From: Clostridia bacterium
GTDB taxonomy: Bacteria > Bacillota > Clostridia > Lachnospirales > Lachnospiraceae
Direction: 5' to 3'
DNA length: 64,000 nt
Assembly (NCBI GenBank): GCA_910576205.1
Contig: CAJTHL010000001.1
Span: 310,001-374,000 of the forward strand
In this document: positions 27,305 through 36,458 of the stretch, piece by piece
Position numbering within the stretch: the first letter of the stretch is position 1
How the letters are laid out: the number at the start of each line of letters is the position of its first letter
Notes under the pieces: model-generated
What the model was told of the DNA's origin: nothing
The model's input: only the letters and a program-made list of their open reading frames with translations
Database searches by the model: none
Made by a program: the position numbers and the translations under genes

Positions 27305-27785
27305 TTCTCTGCTTCTCTACCGCAAACGCCTCATTCCCGCCGAATGCATCCTGCTGAAAAACGACAGAATCCTCTGGCAGGACGAGGATTTCCTCATTAC
27401 CAGCTGGAATACCATCCGGCCCAAAAAGGATCTGGATCATGGCTGTTCCTGCTATCTCCTAAAGGAGGGCTGGAAGGTGAGCAAATTTCTAAATGCCAAC
27501 GGGGAGCTGCTCTGCTGGTATTGCGATATTATCGATGCGGAGTATGATGCCGCCCAGAATGCCTACACTTTTGTGGACCTGCTGGCCGATGTGCTGGTCT
27601 ACCCAGACGGACGGATTCATGTGGTGGATCTGGATGAGGTGGCAGACGCGCTGGAGGAAAATCTGATTACCATAGAGCAGATGAAATCCTGTATGCGAAA
27701 GCTCAACTCCCTGCTGCTAAAAATTTACGCAGGGGGGCTCTTTGAAATGACGCCCGTGCAAAAAATGGTAGAGCTGGGGGACTGA
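27297..27785 (+). CDS. DUF402-domain protein
   Basis: 162 residues with the DUF402 beta-barrel pattern: a KKDLDHGCSCYLL segment, WYCDIIDAEYD, and VYPDGRIHVVDLDEVADALEENLIT. Characterised members include the B. subtilis nucleoside tri/diphosphate phosphatase YgaC and RNA-binding FAU-1 C-terminal regions; which activity applies is not clear. The ATG at 27297 has an AAAGGAGT site and lies inside the end of the AraC gene, so expression is probably coupled to it. Confidence 0.85.
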   Translation: MSDSLLLYRKRLIPAECILLKNDRILWQDEDFLITSWNTIRPKKDLDHGCSCYLLKEGWKVSKFLNANGELLCWYCDIIDAEYDAAQNAYTFVDLLADVLVYPDGRIHVVDLDEVADALEENLITIEQMKSCMRKLNSLLLKIYAGGLFEMTPVQKMVELGD

Positions 27786-27824
27786 TAAAACAGCCGGAAC
27801 GTCAGTCAGGTATCCGGATAAAAT

Positions 27825-27862
27825 CCCCGTACCGGAAGTTTTTGTGCAGTCCGGATACGGGG
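27825..27862. terminator. Hairpin between convergent DUF402 and dCMP deaminase genes
   Basis: CCCCGTACCGGA (27825-27836) pairs with TCCGGATACGGGG (27850-27862) apart from one bulged A. The minus strand follows it with ATTTTAT, the plus strand lacks a T-run, so it is more likely to stop the deaminase transcript. Confidence 0.55.
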
Positions 27863-27916
27863 TAGAAGGGTCTGCCATCTGTCTGTTACGCCGGCTTTTG
27901 CTGCTTACAAAATGGC

Positions 27917-28402
27917 TTACAGCTCCAGCTTCACGATTCTTTCCGATCTCTCATAGGGATAAAACTTCACCCCCGCAGACCGGAACATGCGCTTAGACGC
28001 CATAATGGGGGCTGTATTGGCATATTTGTCACAGTCGTAAATCACGGTTTTTATCCCTGCCTGGATAATAGCCTTGGCACACTCGTTGCAGGGAAACAGG
28101 GACACATAGATCTTGGAGCCCTCCAGGCTGCCGCCCCTGTAATTCAGAATGGCATTCAGCTCGCTGTGGGTTACAAAGGGATATTTTGTCTCGTTTTCCT
28201 CCCCCTCCCGCTCCCAGGGGTATTCGTCGTCGTCGCATCCCAGGGGGAATCCGTTATAGCCCATGGACAGGATTTTATTGTCCTGGCTCACAATGCACGC
28301 CCCCACCTGGGTGCTGGGATCCTTGGAGCGCAGGGCAGAAAGCTTGGCTACCCCCATAAAATACGCGTCCCAGCTGATATAATCTTTGCGTTTTCCCGCC
28401 AT
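27917..28402 (-). CDS. Deoxycytidylate (dCMP) deaminase family protein
   Basis: 161 residues. Zinc-dependent deaminase fold with THSELNAILN (zinc His and catalytic Glu) and LFPCNECAKAII (two zinc Cys). It matches dCMP deaminase/ComEB, which turns dCMP into dUMP for dTMP synthesis. The ATG at 28402 has AGGAGG 6 bases upstream; a longer frame to 28438 starts inside an intergenic repeat. It is downstream of upp and rpiB in a nucleotide-salvage set. Confidence 0.88.
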   Translation of the reverse strand: MAGKRKDYISWDAYFMGVAKLSALRSKDPSTQVGACIVSQDNKILSMGYNGFPLGCDDDEYPWEREGEENETKYPFVTHSELNAILNYRGGSLEGSKIYVSLFPCNECAKAIIQAGIKTVIYDCDKYANTAPIMASKRMFRSAGVKFYPYERSERIVKLEL

Positions 28403-28421
28403 AGTTCCTCCTATTTTTAAG

Positions 28422-28565
28422 TCGCTGCGCGACAGCACTAAAGAGTGAAGTCACTTCGGCGCACATGTTCTGAGAGAATCTTTCATTCGGAAATGCCCTC
28501 ATGAAAATTCCTCTCGTGCGCCTTCGAGACTTCCCTTTTGAAATCACTGTGCGACAGCTCTAAAG
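28422..28565. repeat. Intergenic palindromic repeat element between upp and the deaminase gene
   Basis: The 178-base gap 28403-28580 is nearly filled by related short units: CGCTGCGCGACAGCACTAAAG (28424-28444) is repeated with four changes as CACTGTGCGACAGCTCTAAAG (28545-28565), and GGCGCACATG near 28459 is mirrored by GTGCGCC near 28518. It has no coding potential that can be supported and resembles a small dispersed intergenic repeat. Confidence 0.5.
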
Positions 28566-28580
28566 TCCAATAGCACGTTT

Positions 28581-29210
28581 TTATTTTGTGCCAAAGATCC
28601 GGTCTCCGGCGTCCCCAAGGCCCGGGACGATATAGCCATGTTCATTCAGATGCTCGTCCAGGGCGCCGATATAGATATCCACGTCCGGGTGCGCCTCCTG
28701 CATACGCTTTACCCCCTCCGGCGCGGCGATAATGCATATAAACCGGATATTTTTTATGCCCCTGTCTTTGAGCATCTGAATGGCCGCCACAGAAGAGCCG
28801 CCGGTGGCCAGCATGGGATCCACCACGAACACATCCCGCTCCGCGCAGTCCTTTGGCACCTTACAGTAATATTCCACCGGTTCCAGCGTCTCCTCATTCC
28901 GGTAAAGGCCGATATGCCCCACCTTGGCGGAGGGTATCATGGCCAGCATTCCGTCCACCATCCCAAGGCCCGCCCTCAGAATGGGAACAATAGCCAGCTT
29001 CTTCCCCTCCAGCTCCTTCACCACCGTCCTGCAGATGGGCGTTTCGATCTCCACATCCTGAAGCTTTAAATCTTTGGTGGCTTCGTAAGTAATAAGACTG
29101 GCAATCTCCCCAATCATTTCCCGGAAATCCCGGGAACCCGTCTCTATTCTGCGAATCACGCCGATTTTATGCTGAATCAGCGGATGCTCCATTATCACAA
29201 TCTTTGACAT
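28581..29210 (-). CDS. upp: Uracil phosphoribosyltransferase
   Basis: 209 residues, the normal size. It salvages uracil with PRPP to give UMP. The C-terminal PRPP-binding loop [17 protein letters not shown] and the uracil-binding [17 protein letters not shown] end are intact. It overlaps the end of rpiB by 16 bases, showing tight coupling. Confidence 0.97.
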   Translation of the reverse strand: MSKIVIMEHPLIQHKIGVIRRIETGSRDFREMIGEIASLITYEATKDLKLQDVEIETPICRTVVKELEGKKLAIVPILRAGLGMVDGMLAMIPSAKVGHIGLYRNEETLEPVEYYCKVPKDCAERDVFVVDPMLATGGSSVAAIQMLKDRGIKNIRFICIIAAPEGVKRMQEAHPDVDIYIGALDEHLNEHGYIVPGLGDAGDRIFGTK

Positions 29211-29671
29211 TTGTACCTCTCTATCCCAGTTTTGCAGACAGTCTGGCTCTCCATCTGGCTGATTCTGTTTTTGTGGCGCTCCTCGTTGGAGAAGGGCGTC
29301 TTTAAAAAGGTATCCACAATCTTTATGGCCAGGCCGGGGCCTACCACCCTGCCGCCCATGGCCAGCACATTGGCGTCATTGTGAAGCCTGGTAGCCTCCG
29401 CGCAGAAACAGTCTGTACAGAGGGCCGCGCGGATTCCCTTAAACTTGTTGGCCGTAATGGAAATGCCGATGCCTGTGCCGCAGATCAAGATTCCTTTGTC
29501 GCATTCTCCGGACTGGATGGCTTTCGCCACAAGCTTTGCATACACCGGATAATCCACTGCCTCCGTGCTGTCACAGCCAAAATCCCTGTATTCCAGCCCC
29601 TCTTTTTCCAGATACGCCATAATCTCTTTCTTTAACTCGTAACCGCCGTGGTCACATCCCAATGCTATCAT
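29195..29671 (-). CDS. rpiB: Ribose-5-phosphate isomerase B
   Basis: 158 residues. Interconverts ribose-5-phosphate and ribulose-5-phosphate. The N-terminus [13 protein letters not shown], the active-site Cys/Thr segment [17 protein letters not shown] and the [10 protein letters not shown] segment are diagnostic of the LacAB/RpiB fold. It is first in the rpiB-upp-deaminase run. It may also serve the neighbouring transketolase-containing sugar operon, but a terminator at 29842-29888 separates the two. Confidence 0.95.
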   Translation of the reverse strand: MIALGCDHGGYELKKEIMAYLEKEGLEYRDFGCDSTEAVDYPVYAKLVAKAIQSGECDKGILICGTGIGISITANKFKGIRAALCTDCFCAEATRLHNDANVLAMGGRVVGPGLAIKIVDTFLKTPFSNEERHKNRISQMESQTVCKTGIERYKCQRL

Positions 29672-29841
29672 CTTTCTGTTCCTCCTTTTCCAGGTTCCAC
29701 AGCCCCTTCTGTTCAGATGGCCGCTGATTTTCCATGTGCATATTTCTATCCCCTATTATACGGGGAAATGGCCGGGGCGTCAATGCGATTTCTCCGACGG
29801 CGGATTTCCCATTGTAAAGGGAAGAGTTTATCAGACAACAG

Positions 29842-29888
29842 AAAAATAACCGGTGAGGAAGAAGCTTAAATCTTCCGCCGGTTATTTT
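29842..29888. terminator. Strong terminator of the sugar operon
   Basis: AAATAACCGG and CCGGTTATTT arms with a second inner GGAAGA/TCTTCC pairing; A and T tracts on the two flanks make it bidirectional. It lies between the aldolase stop and the rpiB leader. Confidence 0.85.
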
Positions 29889-29909
29889 CCCCATGCAAAA
29901 CAGTAGTTG

Positions 29910-30827
29910 TTATTCTTCTATGGAATGATTCTTGTAATCCCCCTGGAGATCGGAAAAACGCCAGGGAACCGGAATGTCCTTTGCCCGGTTGCAGCTTCCA
30001 CTCAGCTCCATCCAGTGCATAAGCAGGTTTTTGCAGGCCAGCTCCGCTTCCTGAAGGGTCTTTATGTAATCCGCCCCCTTCTGGAAAGCTTCCCCGGCTC
30101 CCTTTTTCGCCGCCTCCTGGAGATCCGTCGCCAGATTGATCTTATTGATCCCTGCCTCAACCGCTGCAATGATATTTTCATCCCCGGAGCCAGAGCCCCC
30201 GTGAAGCGCGATAGGCATCTGGTTTGTGGCCTCTTTGATCTCCCGCAGAAGCTCCAGATTTATATGGGGGACAAACCCTTCCGGATATTTCCCGTGGGCC
30301 GTACCGATTGCCACGGCCAGGCAGTCCACGCCTGTGGCCTTTGCGAAATAAGCGGCGTCCTCCGGCTTTGTGTAGAGGGAGGCGTCCCGGCCGTCCAGGC
30401 TTGCCGCCTGTCCCACGTGCCCGATCTCCCCCTCTACGGAAATATGTAAGGGATGACAGAGCTCCACAATCTGACGTGTTTTTTCCATATTTTCCCCCAT
30501 CTCATACTGGGAACCGTCCAGCATAATAGAATTAAACCCATTGTGCAGGGCGTAAGCCACCTTGTGAATATCCTTCCCGTGATCCAGACAGAGGGCAATG
30601 GGAGCCGTGGTCTGTGCGGCCAGCCGTCTTATCAAGGGCGCCATAAGCTCCGCAGCCGAATGCTTTGCCATGGCCATACTCCCAATAATAATAATCAAGG
30701 GCGCCTGCTTTTCATCGGCGGCCGAGATAACGGCCCGGGCCATCTCCATATTTAATACATTTGCAGCCATAACCGCATAGTGATTTGTGGCAGCGTGATC
30801 AAGCAATGGTTTCATTGTCACATACAT
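29910..30827 (-). CDS. Class II ketose-bisphosphate aldolase
   Basis: 305 residues of the class II fructose/tagatose-bisphosphate aldolase family: zinc site in ALCLDHGKD and EGEIGHVG, a YTKPEDA segment, and the LHGGSGSGDENI phosphate/zinc loop. These enzymes split a ketose bisphosphate into DHAP and an aldehyde. The substrate (fructose, tagatose or another 1,6- or 1-phosphate) cannot be read from the sequence. It is last in the eight-gene sugar operon, 20 bases after the binding-protein gene, ahead of a strong terminator. Confidence 0.9.
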   Translation of the reverse strand: MYVTMKPLLDHAATNHYAVMAANVLNMEMARAVISAADEKQAPLIIIIGSMAMAKHSAAELMAPLIRRLAAQTTAPIALCLDHGKDIHKVAYALHNGFNSIMLDGSQYEMGENMEKTRQIVELCHPLHISVEGEIGHVGQAASLDGRDASLYTKPEDAAYFAKATGVDCLAVAIGTAHGKYPEGFVPHINLELLREIKEATNQMPIALHGGSGSGDENIIAAVEAGINKINLATDLQEAAKKGAGEAFQKGADYIKTLQEAELACKNLLMHWMELSGSCNRAKDIPVPWRFSDLQGDYKNHSIEE

Positions 30828-30847
30828 CCCGCTATTTCCTCCAATCC

Positions 30848-32158
30848 TTATTCCCCGTAAAGCGCAGTCTTGTATTCCTGCATGCCTTCCTCCACCGAAA
30901 GCTGGTCAAGAAGGATCCTCTGGGTAATGGAAGCCCATGTGGTGGAAATGAACTCTGAGCAGTGAGGGGTAAAGGGGAACATTCCCGCATGGTCAAGCCC
31001 CTCAAGGGAAGTCTTAAGAAACTGGTTGTTCTGAAAATCTTCCCTGGCAGAGATCTTTTCATTCAGATTGCACTTTCTCGTCCCCTCAAACCACATTTCC
31101 TGTCCCTTTCCCGTGGCCATAAACTTTGCAAAGTCAAAAGCGGCTTCCGGATGCTTTGTGGAGGACATAATAACCAGTTCCGTGTCGCACAGAGCGTCCC
31201 ATCCGTTTCCGGCCTCGCTGGCCGGCAGGGTAAAGGCCGCCACATCCTCCCCAAAGGTGTCTGTCATATCCACCGAGGAGCCTACATGATGAATCACCAT
31301 GGCCGCCCTTCCGGATTTAAAATTAGCCATAATCTCAGAGTATGCGTCTGTGGGGGCAGTCTCCGGCGCCCAGCCGTTTGTATAGATGCTCTTATAAGCC
31401 TCCATGCCTTTGACAGCCGCCTCCGAGGTCAGATCGTCAAAGGTGGCCCCATTGGCGTAAAGCCAGTAATACCAGGGCTCCTGTCCGCCAGGCCCCCGAA
31501 GGGATAAGCCGTAGACGTCTGTTTTCCCGTCTCCGTCGGTGTCCCGGGTACACTTTTCAATGGCAGTCATAAACTCCTCATAAGTTTCCGGCACCTTGAT
31601 GTTCAGCTCTTCAAACATGGAAGGCCTGTAGTAGACATACAGCGTCTCATAAGTCCAGGGGACAGAATAGTATTCTCCGGGCGTTCCCGTTGACTCCGAA
31701 ATGCTTTCCCAGATGGAGTCGGCCAGAGCGCCCTTGTCCTCCCAGCCATTGACAAGGTCCGTGCAGTTATAGAGATATCCCCCGTTGTGGAACATGGACG
31801 CCCCGGAAATGCGGAAGGTTGAGATATCAGGCCCGCCACCTCCGGCCACCGCCACATACATATCCTCCACATAAGCCCCGCCGTTCCATGCGTTCTCCTC
31901 TGCGTGAACCGTGACATTCATGGTATTTGTGGCATTATATTCCGCAACAATACTCTTCATGAGATCCGACTGCTCAGTGGTATCCGCCCAGTACCAGTAG
32001 GTAAGCTCTATGGCCTCCCCAGAAGCTTCGGTTTCCCCAGACACTTCCCTGGTTTCCCCGCCGGCTCCCGCATTTTCTGCGGAATCCCCCTTGGAAGAAC
32101 ACGCTGTAAGCCCCAGTGTCAGAATAACTGCCAGAAAAATCGCCGATTTTTTCTTCAT
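30848..32158 (-). CDS. ABC transporter sugar-binding lipoprotein
   Basis: 436 residues: signal peptide and lipobox GLTAC (Cys near 20), then a family 1 extracellular solute-binding fold with ELTYWYWADTTEQSD, GGPDISTFR and MATGKGQEMWFEG segments. It would capture a mono- or oligosaccharide and pass it to the two permeases upstream. The ATG at 32158 has AAAGGAGAAGGG directly upstream. No ATP-binding subunit is encoded in the operon, as is common where a shared MsmX-type ATPase is used. Confidence 0.92.
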   Translation of the reverse strand: MKKKSAIFLAVILTLGLTACSSKGDSAENAGAGGETREVSGETEASGEAIELTYWYWADTTEQSDLMKSIVAEYNATNTMNVTVHAEENAWNGGAYVEDMYVAVAGGGGPDISTFRISGASMFHNGGYLYNCTDLVNGWEDKGALADSIWESISESTGTPGEYYSVPWTYETLYVYYRPSMFEELNIKVPETYEEFMTAIEKCTRDTDGDGKTDVYGLSLRGPGGQEPWYYWLYANGATFDDLTSEAAVKGMEAYKSIYTNGWAPETAPTDAYSEIMANFKSGRAAMVIHHVGSSVDMTDTFGEDVAAFTLPASEAGNGWDALCDTELVIMSSTKHPEAAFDFAKFMATGKGQEMWFEGTRKCNLNEKISAREDFQNNQFLKTSLEGLDHAGMFPFTPHCSEFISTTWASITQRILLDQLSVEEGMQEYKTALYGE

Positions 32159-32193
32159 ATTCCCTTCTCCTTTCAATTATGTTTCCCTTATGC

Positions 32194-33129
32194 TTACTTC
32201 CCGGATTTACTTAAGAGCATTTTGCACTTGTCATAAATGTTTTCCGGAGTCAGACCGTATTCCCGGAACAGTTCCTCCGGCTGGCCGGACTGGCCGAAGC
32301 GGTCCTCAATGCCTACCATGGCAAACCCTACGTTCTGTCCGCAGAGCACCTCTGCCACGGCGGAACCAAAGCCCCCCAGCACCGTATGCTCCTCGGCCGT
32401 GACTATGGCCCTTACCCTTCCGGCCATCTGTAAAATCATATCCTTATCTATAGGTTTAATGGTATGGAAATTCACAACAGCCGCCGAAATCCCCTCTTCC
32501 TCCAGCCTGTCGGCCGCCTTCAGCGCATCGTGAACCATAAGTCCTGTAGCCATAATGCAGACATCCTCTCCGTTTCGGACAATATTTGCCTTACCCGGAA
32601 TAAAGGGCGTGTTCTCATCCGTGATGTTCTCCACATCCGGCCTGGAAATCCGGATATACACAGGACCCTCCATCCGGGCCGCCGTGAAAACAGCCTTCTT
32701 CATCTCTACCGGGTCACAGGGGGCAAAAATCCGCATATGGGGAAGGCAACGCATAACGGCCAGATCTTCCACGGTCTGGTGACTGCCGCCGTCGGCCCCC
32801 ACGCTGATGCCGGGATGGGAAAAAGCCAGCTTTACATTCGCATTCATATAGCACACGGTATTGCGGATCTGTTCAAAGGCCCGGCCCATCCCAAACATGG
32901 CCATGGTACTGGCAAAGGGAACCAGCCCTGCCTTCGAAAAGCCTGCTGCCCCGCAGATCATATTTTCTTCCGCTATGCCAAAATTAAAATGCTTTTCCGG
33001 AAACTGCTCCTGGAACGCACAGGTCATGGTGGTATGGCCCAGATCCGCGTCCAGCACCACCACCTTTTCATTTGTCTTCCCAAGCTCAATCAAGGCCTCC
33101 GCATAGGCCGTCCTCATGGATTCTGCCAT
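32194..33129 (-). CDS. Transketolase, C-terminal subunit
   Basis: 311 residues: the pyrimidine-binding and C-terminal domains of a split transketolase. The catalytic Glu lies in FNFGIAEENM, with ISVGADGGSHQTVEDLA and a C-terminal TVLGGFGSAVAE segment. It works with the N-terminal subunit encoded 2 bases upstream to form one thiamine-diphosphate enzyme that moves two-carbon units between sugar phosphates. The close family also includes transketolases acting on unusual ketose phosphates. Confidence 0.93.
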   Translation of the reverse strand: MAESMRTAYAEALIELGKTNEKVVVLDADLGHTTMTCAFQEQFPEKHFNFGIAEENMICGAAGFSKAGLVPFASTMAMFGMGRAFEQIRNTVCYMNANVKLAFSHPGISVGADGGSHQTVEDLAVMRCLPHMRIFAPCDPVEMKKAVFTAARMEGPVYIRISRPDVENITDENTPFIPGKANIVRNGEDVCIMATGLMVHDALKAADRLEEEGISAAVVNFHTIKPIDKDMILQMAGRVRAIVTAEEHTVLGGFGSAVAEVLCGQNVGFAMVGIEDRFGQSGQPEELFREYGLTPENIYDKCKMLLSKSGK

Positions 33130-33131
33130 TT

Positions 33132-33935
33132 TTATCTCCCTCCCAGTTCTTTCATTGCCGCTTCATATGTAGGTGTATCAATGGTTTTCCCGTGCCATCC
33201 GTAATCGTTTTCCATAAAGGAAACGCCGTGTCCTTTTACTGTCTCGCAGCAGATAAAGGTGGGCTTTTTGTCACAGCGCTGTCCAAGGGCCAGACGGATT
33301 TCGTCAAAATCATGCCCGTCCTTTACCCGGATGACATTCCATCCGGATGCCGCAAATTTCCCGCAGATGTCCCCGATCCCCATAACATCATCGTTGGAGC
33401 CGTCAATCTGTAAGCCGTTATGGTCCAGAATCATGGTAAAATTGTCAAGCTTAAAGTGTGCCGCCGACATGGCCACCTCCCAGATCATCCCCTCCTGGCT
33501 TTCCCCGTCGCCGATGACCGTATAGACATGGTAATCCTTCTTCAGATATTTTGCGCCCATGGCCATACCCGCCGCTATGGAAGCTCCCTGTCCCAGGGAA
33601 CCGGTGTTGCAGTCTACGCCAGGCGTCTTATTGGCATCCGGGTGCCCCTGAAGGCGGCTTCCAAGCTTCCGAAGCGTCCAGAGCTCCTCTTTTGGAAAAT
33701 ACCCCCTGTCAGCCAGAATCGCATACAGCGCCGGACACGCATGGCCCTTGCTCAGCACAAGCCGGTCCCGGTCCTCCCAGTCCGGATTTTCCGGGTCTGT
33801 CTTCATTACGTCATAGTAGAGCACCATAAGAATGTCAAGTACGGAAAGGGATCCCCCAGCATGGCCGGAGCCCGCTTCATAAATCATTTTTATGATATCT
33901 CTTTGCAGTTCCTTCTCTTTGTTCTGATAGTCCAT
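33132..33935 (-). CDS. Transketolase, N-terminal subunit
   Basis: 267 residues: the thiamine-diphosphate pyrophosphate domain with GSGHAGGSLS, LSKGHACPALY, GSLGQGAS, and the GDGESQEGMIWE...DHNGLQ metal motif (GDG followed 27 residues later by N). It pairs with the C-terminal subunit. The ATG at 33935 is preceded by AAGGAGG with a rather long 11-base gap; the longer frame runs through the preceding permease. It is in the middle of the sugar operon. Confidence 0.93.
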   Translation of the reverse strand: MDYQNKEKELQRDIIKMIYEAGSGHAGGSLSVLDILMVLYYDVMKTDPENPDWEDRDRLVLSKGHACPALYAILADRGYFPKEELWTLRKLGSRLQGHPDANKTPGVDCNTGSLGQGASIAAGMAMGAKYLKKDYHVYTVIGDGESQEGMIWEVAMSAAHFKLDNFTMILDHNGLQIDGSNDDVMGIGDICGKFAASGWNVIRVKDGHDFDEIRLALGQRCDKKPTFICCETVKGHGVSFMENDYGWHGKTIDTPTYEAAMKELGGR

Positions 33936-33964
33936 TACATTTAACTCCTCCTTATTTTTATTCC

Positions 33965-34795
33965 TTAACCCTTTACCGCTCCCGCCGTCAGACCTTCGAT
34001 CAGACGCTTCTGTGCAAAAAAGAACATAATACACACAGGCAGCACGCTGATAATCCCTCCTGCGGTAAGCATATCCCACTGGACGCCAAGCTGGCCGATG
34101 AGCGTTTTTAAGGCCACTGTGATCGTGCGGCTCTCCGCGTTTGTAAGAAGGGACGCGTAGGTATACTCATTCCAGGACTGCATAAAAATATACACTCCCG
34201 TAGCCACCAGGCAGGGCTTCATAATCGGAAGGAATACCCGCACAAATGCCTGGAAGCGGTTACAGCCATCTATCAGAGCCGCCTCCTCCAGCGCCATGGG
34301 GCAGTCCTTGATATAGCCGTTAAGCAGCCATATGGAGAAGGGGAGCGTAAAGGTCGTATAGGCCAGAATCAGCGCCGTGGGTGTGTAGAGCACGTTTAAC
34401 TGGCGCATAATGGAGTACAGCGGTATAAGCAGCAGCACCGTAGGAAACATATTGTTGCACAGGAACAATCCCATAAGAAACTTCCGCCCCGGATAGTGAA
34501 ACCGGCAGAAGGAGTATGCCGCCAGAAGGGAAAACAGCAGGGATATTGCAGTGGTGACCACCGAAACCACCAGGCTGTTCAGCATATATTTGGGAAAATT
34601 AAAGGATGTAAACAGCTCCCTGTAGGCGTTAAAGGAAACCTTATGGGCATAGTATGTAACCACACTGCTGTAAAGCTCCGACTCCGGTTTAATGGAAGTG
34701 ACAAAAATCCAGTAAAACGGAAAGCACAGTACGATAATAAAGACAATCAGTACAAGGTAGAAAAGTACCCGTCTGCCCAGATGTTGCCGTGTCAT
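33965..34795 (-). CDS. Sugar ABC transporter permease (MalG-like)
   Basis: 276 residues with six predicted membrane segments and the EAA loop ALEEAALIDGCNRFQAFVRV that contacts the ATPase. It follows the first permease gene by 22 bases. The ATG at 34795 has a GGGGGAAA site; a longer frame overlaps the upstream gene. The pair forms the membrane channel of a family CUT1 importer. Confidence 0.93.
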   Translation of the reverse strand: MTRQHLGRRVLFYLVLIVFIIVLCFPFYWIFVTSIKPESELYSSVVTYYAHKVSFNAYRELFTSFNFPKYMLNSLVVSVVTTAISLLFSLLAAYSFCRFHYPGRKFLMGLFLCNNMFPTVLLLIPLYSIMRQLNVLYTPTALILAYTTFTLPFSIWLLNGYIKDCPMALEEAALIDGCNRFQAFVRVFLPIMKPCLVATGVYIFMQSWNEYTYASLLTNAESRTITVALKTLIGQLGVQWDMLTAGGIISVLPVCIMFFFAQKRLIEGLTAGAVKG

Positions 34796-34817
34796 AGCAT
34801 TTCCCCCTTTCTTTTGC

Positions 34818-35717
34818 TTAGCCTGTCTCACTCCGGAATGTGCGCACCATATAGGGAACGGCCACACACATAAGCGCAGCCATCAGAAGAAGCGCCAGTG
34901 CGGAAGAATACCCCAGATTCATGGATTTCGCTTTCTGGTAAATATATACTGCCAGGGTCTGGGTGGCATTGGCCGGGCCGCCCTCCGTCATATTAAAGAT
35001 CACGTCCACAGAATTGGCCACCCAGATAATCCGGAGCATAACCGAAACAGAAATCGAGTTTTTGATGCTGGGAATGGTCACATAGATCAGACGCTGCCAT
35101 CCTGTGGCTCCGTCAATGGTGGCCGCCTCATACACATCCCAGGGGATTCCCTGTAATCCCGCCAGGATCATCAGCATAAAGAACGGGATCCCCTGCCAGA
35201 TATACGTCACAAACACCGACCACAGAGCTGAAACCGGCTGGGCAAGAAATCCATAGTAGCTGTCCAGAATGCCCATTTTGACCAGAATGTCATTGATTAC
35301 CCCGTAGTTGCCGTCAAACATCCACCGCCAGATAAGACCCACAAGGACGCCGGGAACCACCCAGGGAATCATGCTGACCGCCCTTACGACGCCCCGTCCG
35401 TAAAATCCACGGTTTAAGAGCAGCGCCAGCGCAAATCCAAGGATAAACTGCAGGCTCACACAGACTACCACCATCAGAAGCGTCCGCAGAAACGAGCTCC
35501 AGAACAGCTCATCCCGGAATATCTGCCCGAAATTTTTCATCCCTATAAAGGCAATGCTTTCCGGTCCATACCGCAGATCATAGCTTTGCAGGCTCATAAT
35601 CAGCGCCTTAGCCGCCGGGATAAAAACCACCAGGCATACGGATAAAAATGCCGGCGCTACCAGAAGATATCCCCAGAGGGCTTTCTTCTCAATCCATCGT
35701 CTCCTGTTTCCACTCAA
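34818..35717 (-). CDS. Sugar ABC transporter permease (MalF/UgpA-like)
   Basis: 299 residues with six membrane segments and the EAA loop VYEAATIDGATGWQRLIYV. The start is taken as TTG at 35717: the sequence GGAGGTGA, an ideal ribosome binding site, ends 7 bases before it, whereas the TTG at 35735 would put the site inside the gene. It lies 30 bases after the GntR gene in the same operon. Confidence 0.92.
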   Translation of the reverse strand: MSGNRRRWIEKKALWGYLLVAPAFLSVCLVVFIPAAKALIMSLQSYDLRYGPESIAFIGMKNFGQIFRDELFWSSFLRTLLMVVVCVSLQFILGFALALLLNRGFYGRGVVRAVSMIPWVVPGVLVGLIWRWMFDGNYGVINDILVKMGILDSYYGFLAQPVSALWSVFVTYIWQGIPFFMLMILAGLQGIPWDVYEAATIDGATGWQRLIYVTIPSIKNSISVSVMLRIIWVANSVDVIFNMTEGGPANATQTLAVYIYQKAKSMNLGYSSALALLLMAALMCVAVPYMVRTFRSETG

Positions 35718-35747
35718 TTTCTGTTTCACCTCCAAAACTGCTGCGGA

Positions 35748-36434
35748 CTATGCCCGCCTGGTCAGTTGAATTGTCTCCTGGATATGCTTTTCCATGGCAT
35801 ATCTGGCCCCAATGGCATCATGGGTTTTTATGGCCTCAAAAATCTTTACATGGATCTCCTGGGCCTGCTGGAGTCCCTGGGACTGGTTTGTGAGCAGCTG
35901 GCTGGTTTTTGCCACCGCCTCGCAGAACAGCGGCGCCAGCCTGGTAAGCACCTGGTTGTGGGTACATTCCGCCACCGCCCGGTGAAACTGGATATCCAGC
36001 TGCAGGGCCTCCTGGTCATTGACTGTACGGCTCTGGAAATCCTTCACAATCCTTTCCAGCCTCTCAATGTCCTGCTCCGTGGCCTTCTGTACAGCCGCCA
36101 GCGCAATCTGCGGTTCCAGAAGGAGCCTTGTTTCCAGAAGCTGTCTGAGAAGCTCCCCCTTATCCTCCATATCAAAATCAAAGAAATCGTCTCTCACACA
36201 GGTAGAGCTTGTCACAAACGTACCGCGCCCCTGCTGGATAGACACAAACCCGTCCGCCGCCAGATACTTCATGGCTTCCCGAATGGTAGAACGGCTTACC
36301 TCATACTCCCTGGACAGCTCTGGCTCAATGGGCAGCTTTGCCCCCACCGGCAGCTCCCCGGACTGGATTCTGGCAGAGATTTTCGCCGCCACCTCCTTTG
36401 ATCTGCTGCTGACCTCTCTCTGATAATATTTCAT
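35748..36434 (-). CDS. GntR-family (FadR/FCD type) transcriptional regulator
   Basis: 228 residues: N-terminal winged helix (LPIEPELSREYEVSRSTIREA) and a helical FCD effector domain with the metal-binding Asp/His pattern (D...QFHRAVAECTHN and IFEAIKTHD...MEKHIQ). Such regulators usually respond to a sugar acid or sugar phosphate. It is second in the operon it probably controls; two copies of TCATCTGATGA upstream of and at the first gene are candidate sites. Confidence 0.92.
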   Translation of the reverse strand: MKYYQREVSSRSKEVAAKISARIQSGELPVGAKLPIEPELSREYEVSRSTIREAMKYLAADGFVSIQQGRGTFVTSSTCVRDDFFDFDMEDKGELLRQLLETRLLLEPQIALAAVQKATEQDIERLERIVKDFQSRTVNDQEALQLDIQFHRAVAECTHNQVLTRLAPLFCEAVAKTSQLLTNQSQGLQQAQEIHVKIFEAIKTHDAIGARYAMEKHIQETIQLTRRA

Positions 36435-36458
36435 TATGACACCTCATTATCTAATAAA

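Noticed and set aside
29652..29894. 80-codon minus-strand frame between aldolase and rpiB
   Set aside because: It overlaps the aldolase terminator and the rpiB start, has no binding site and no family resemblance.
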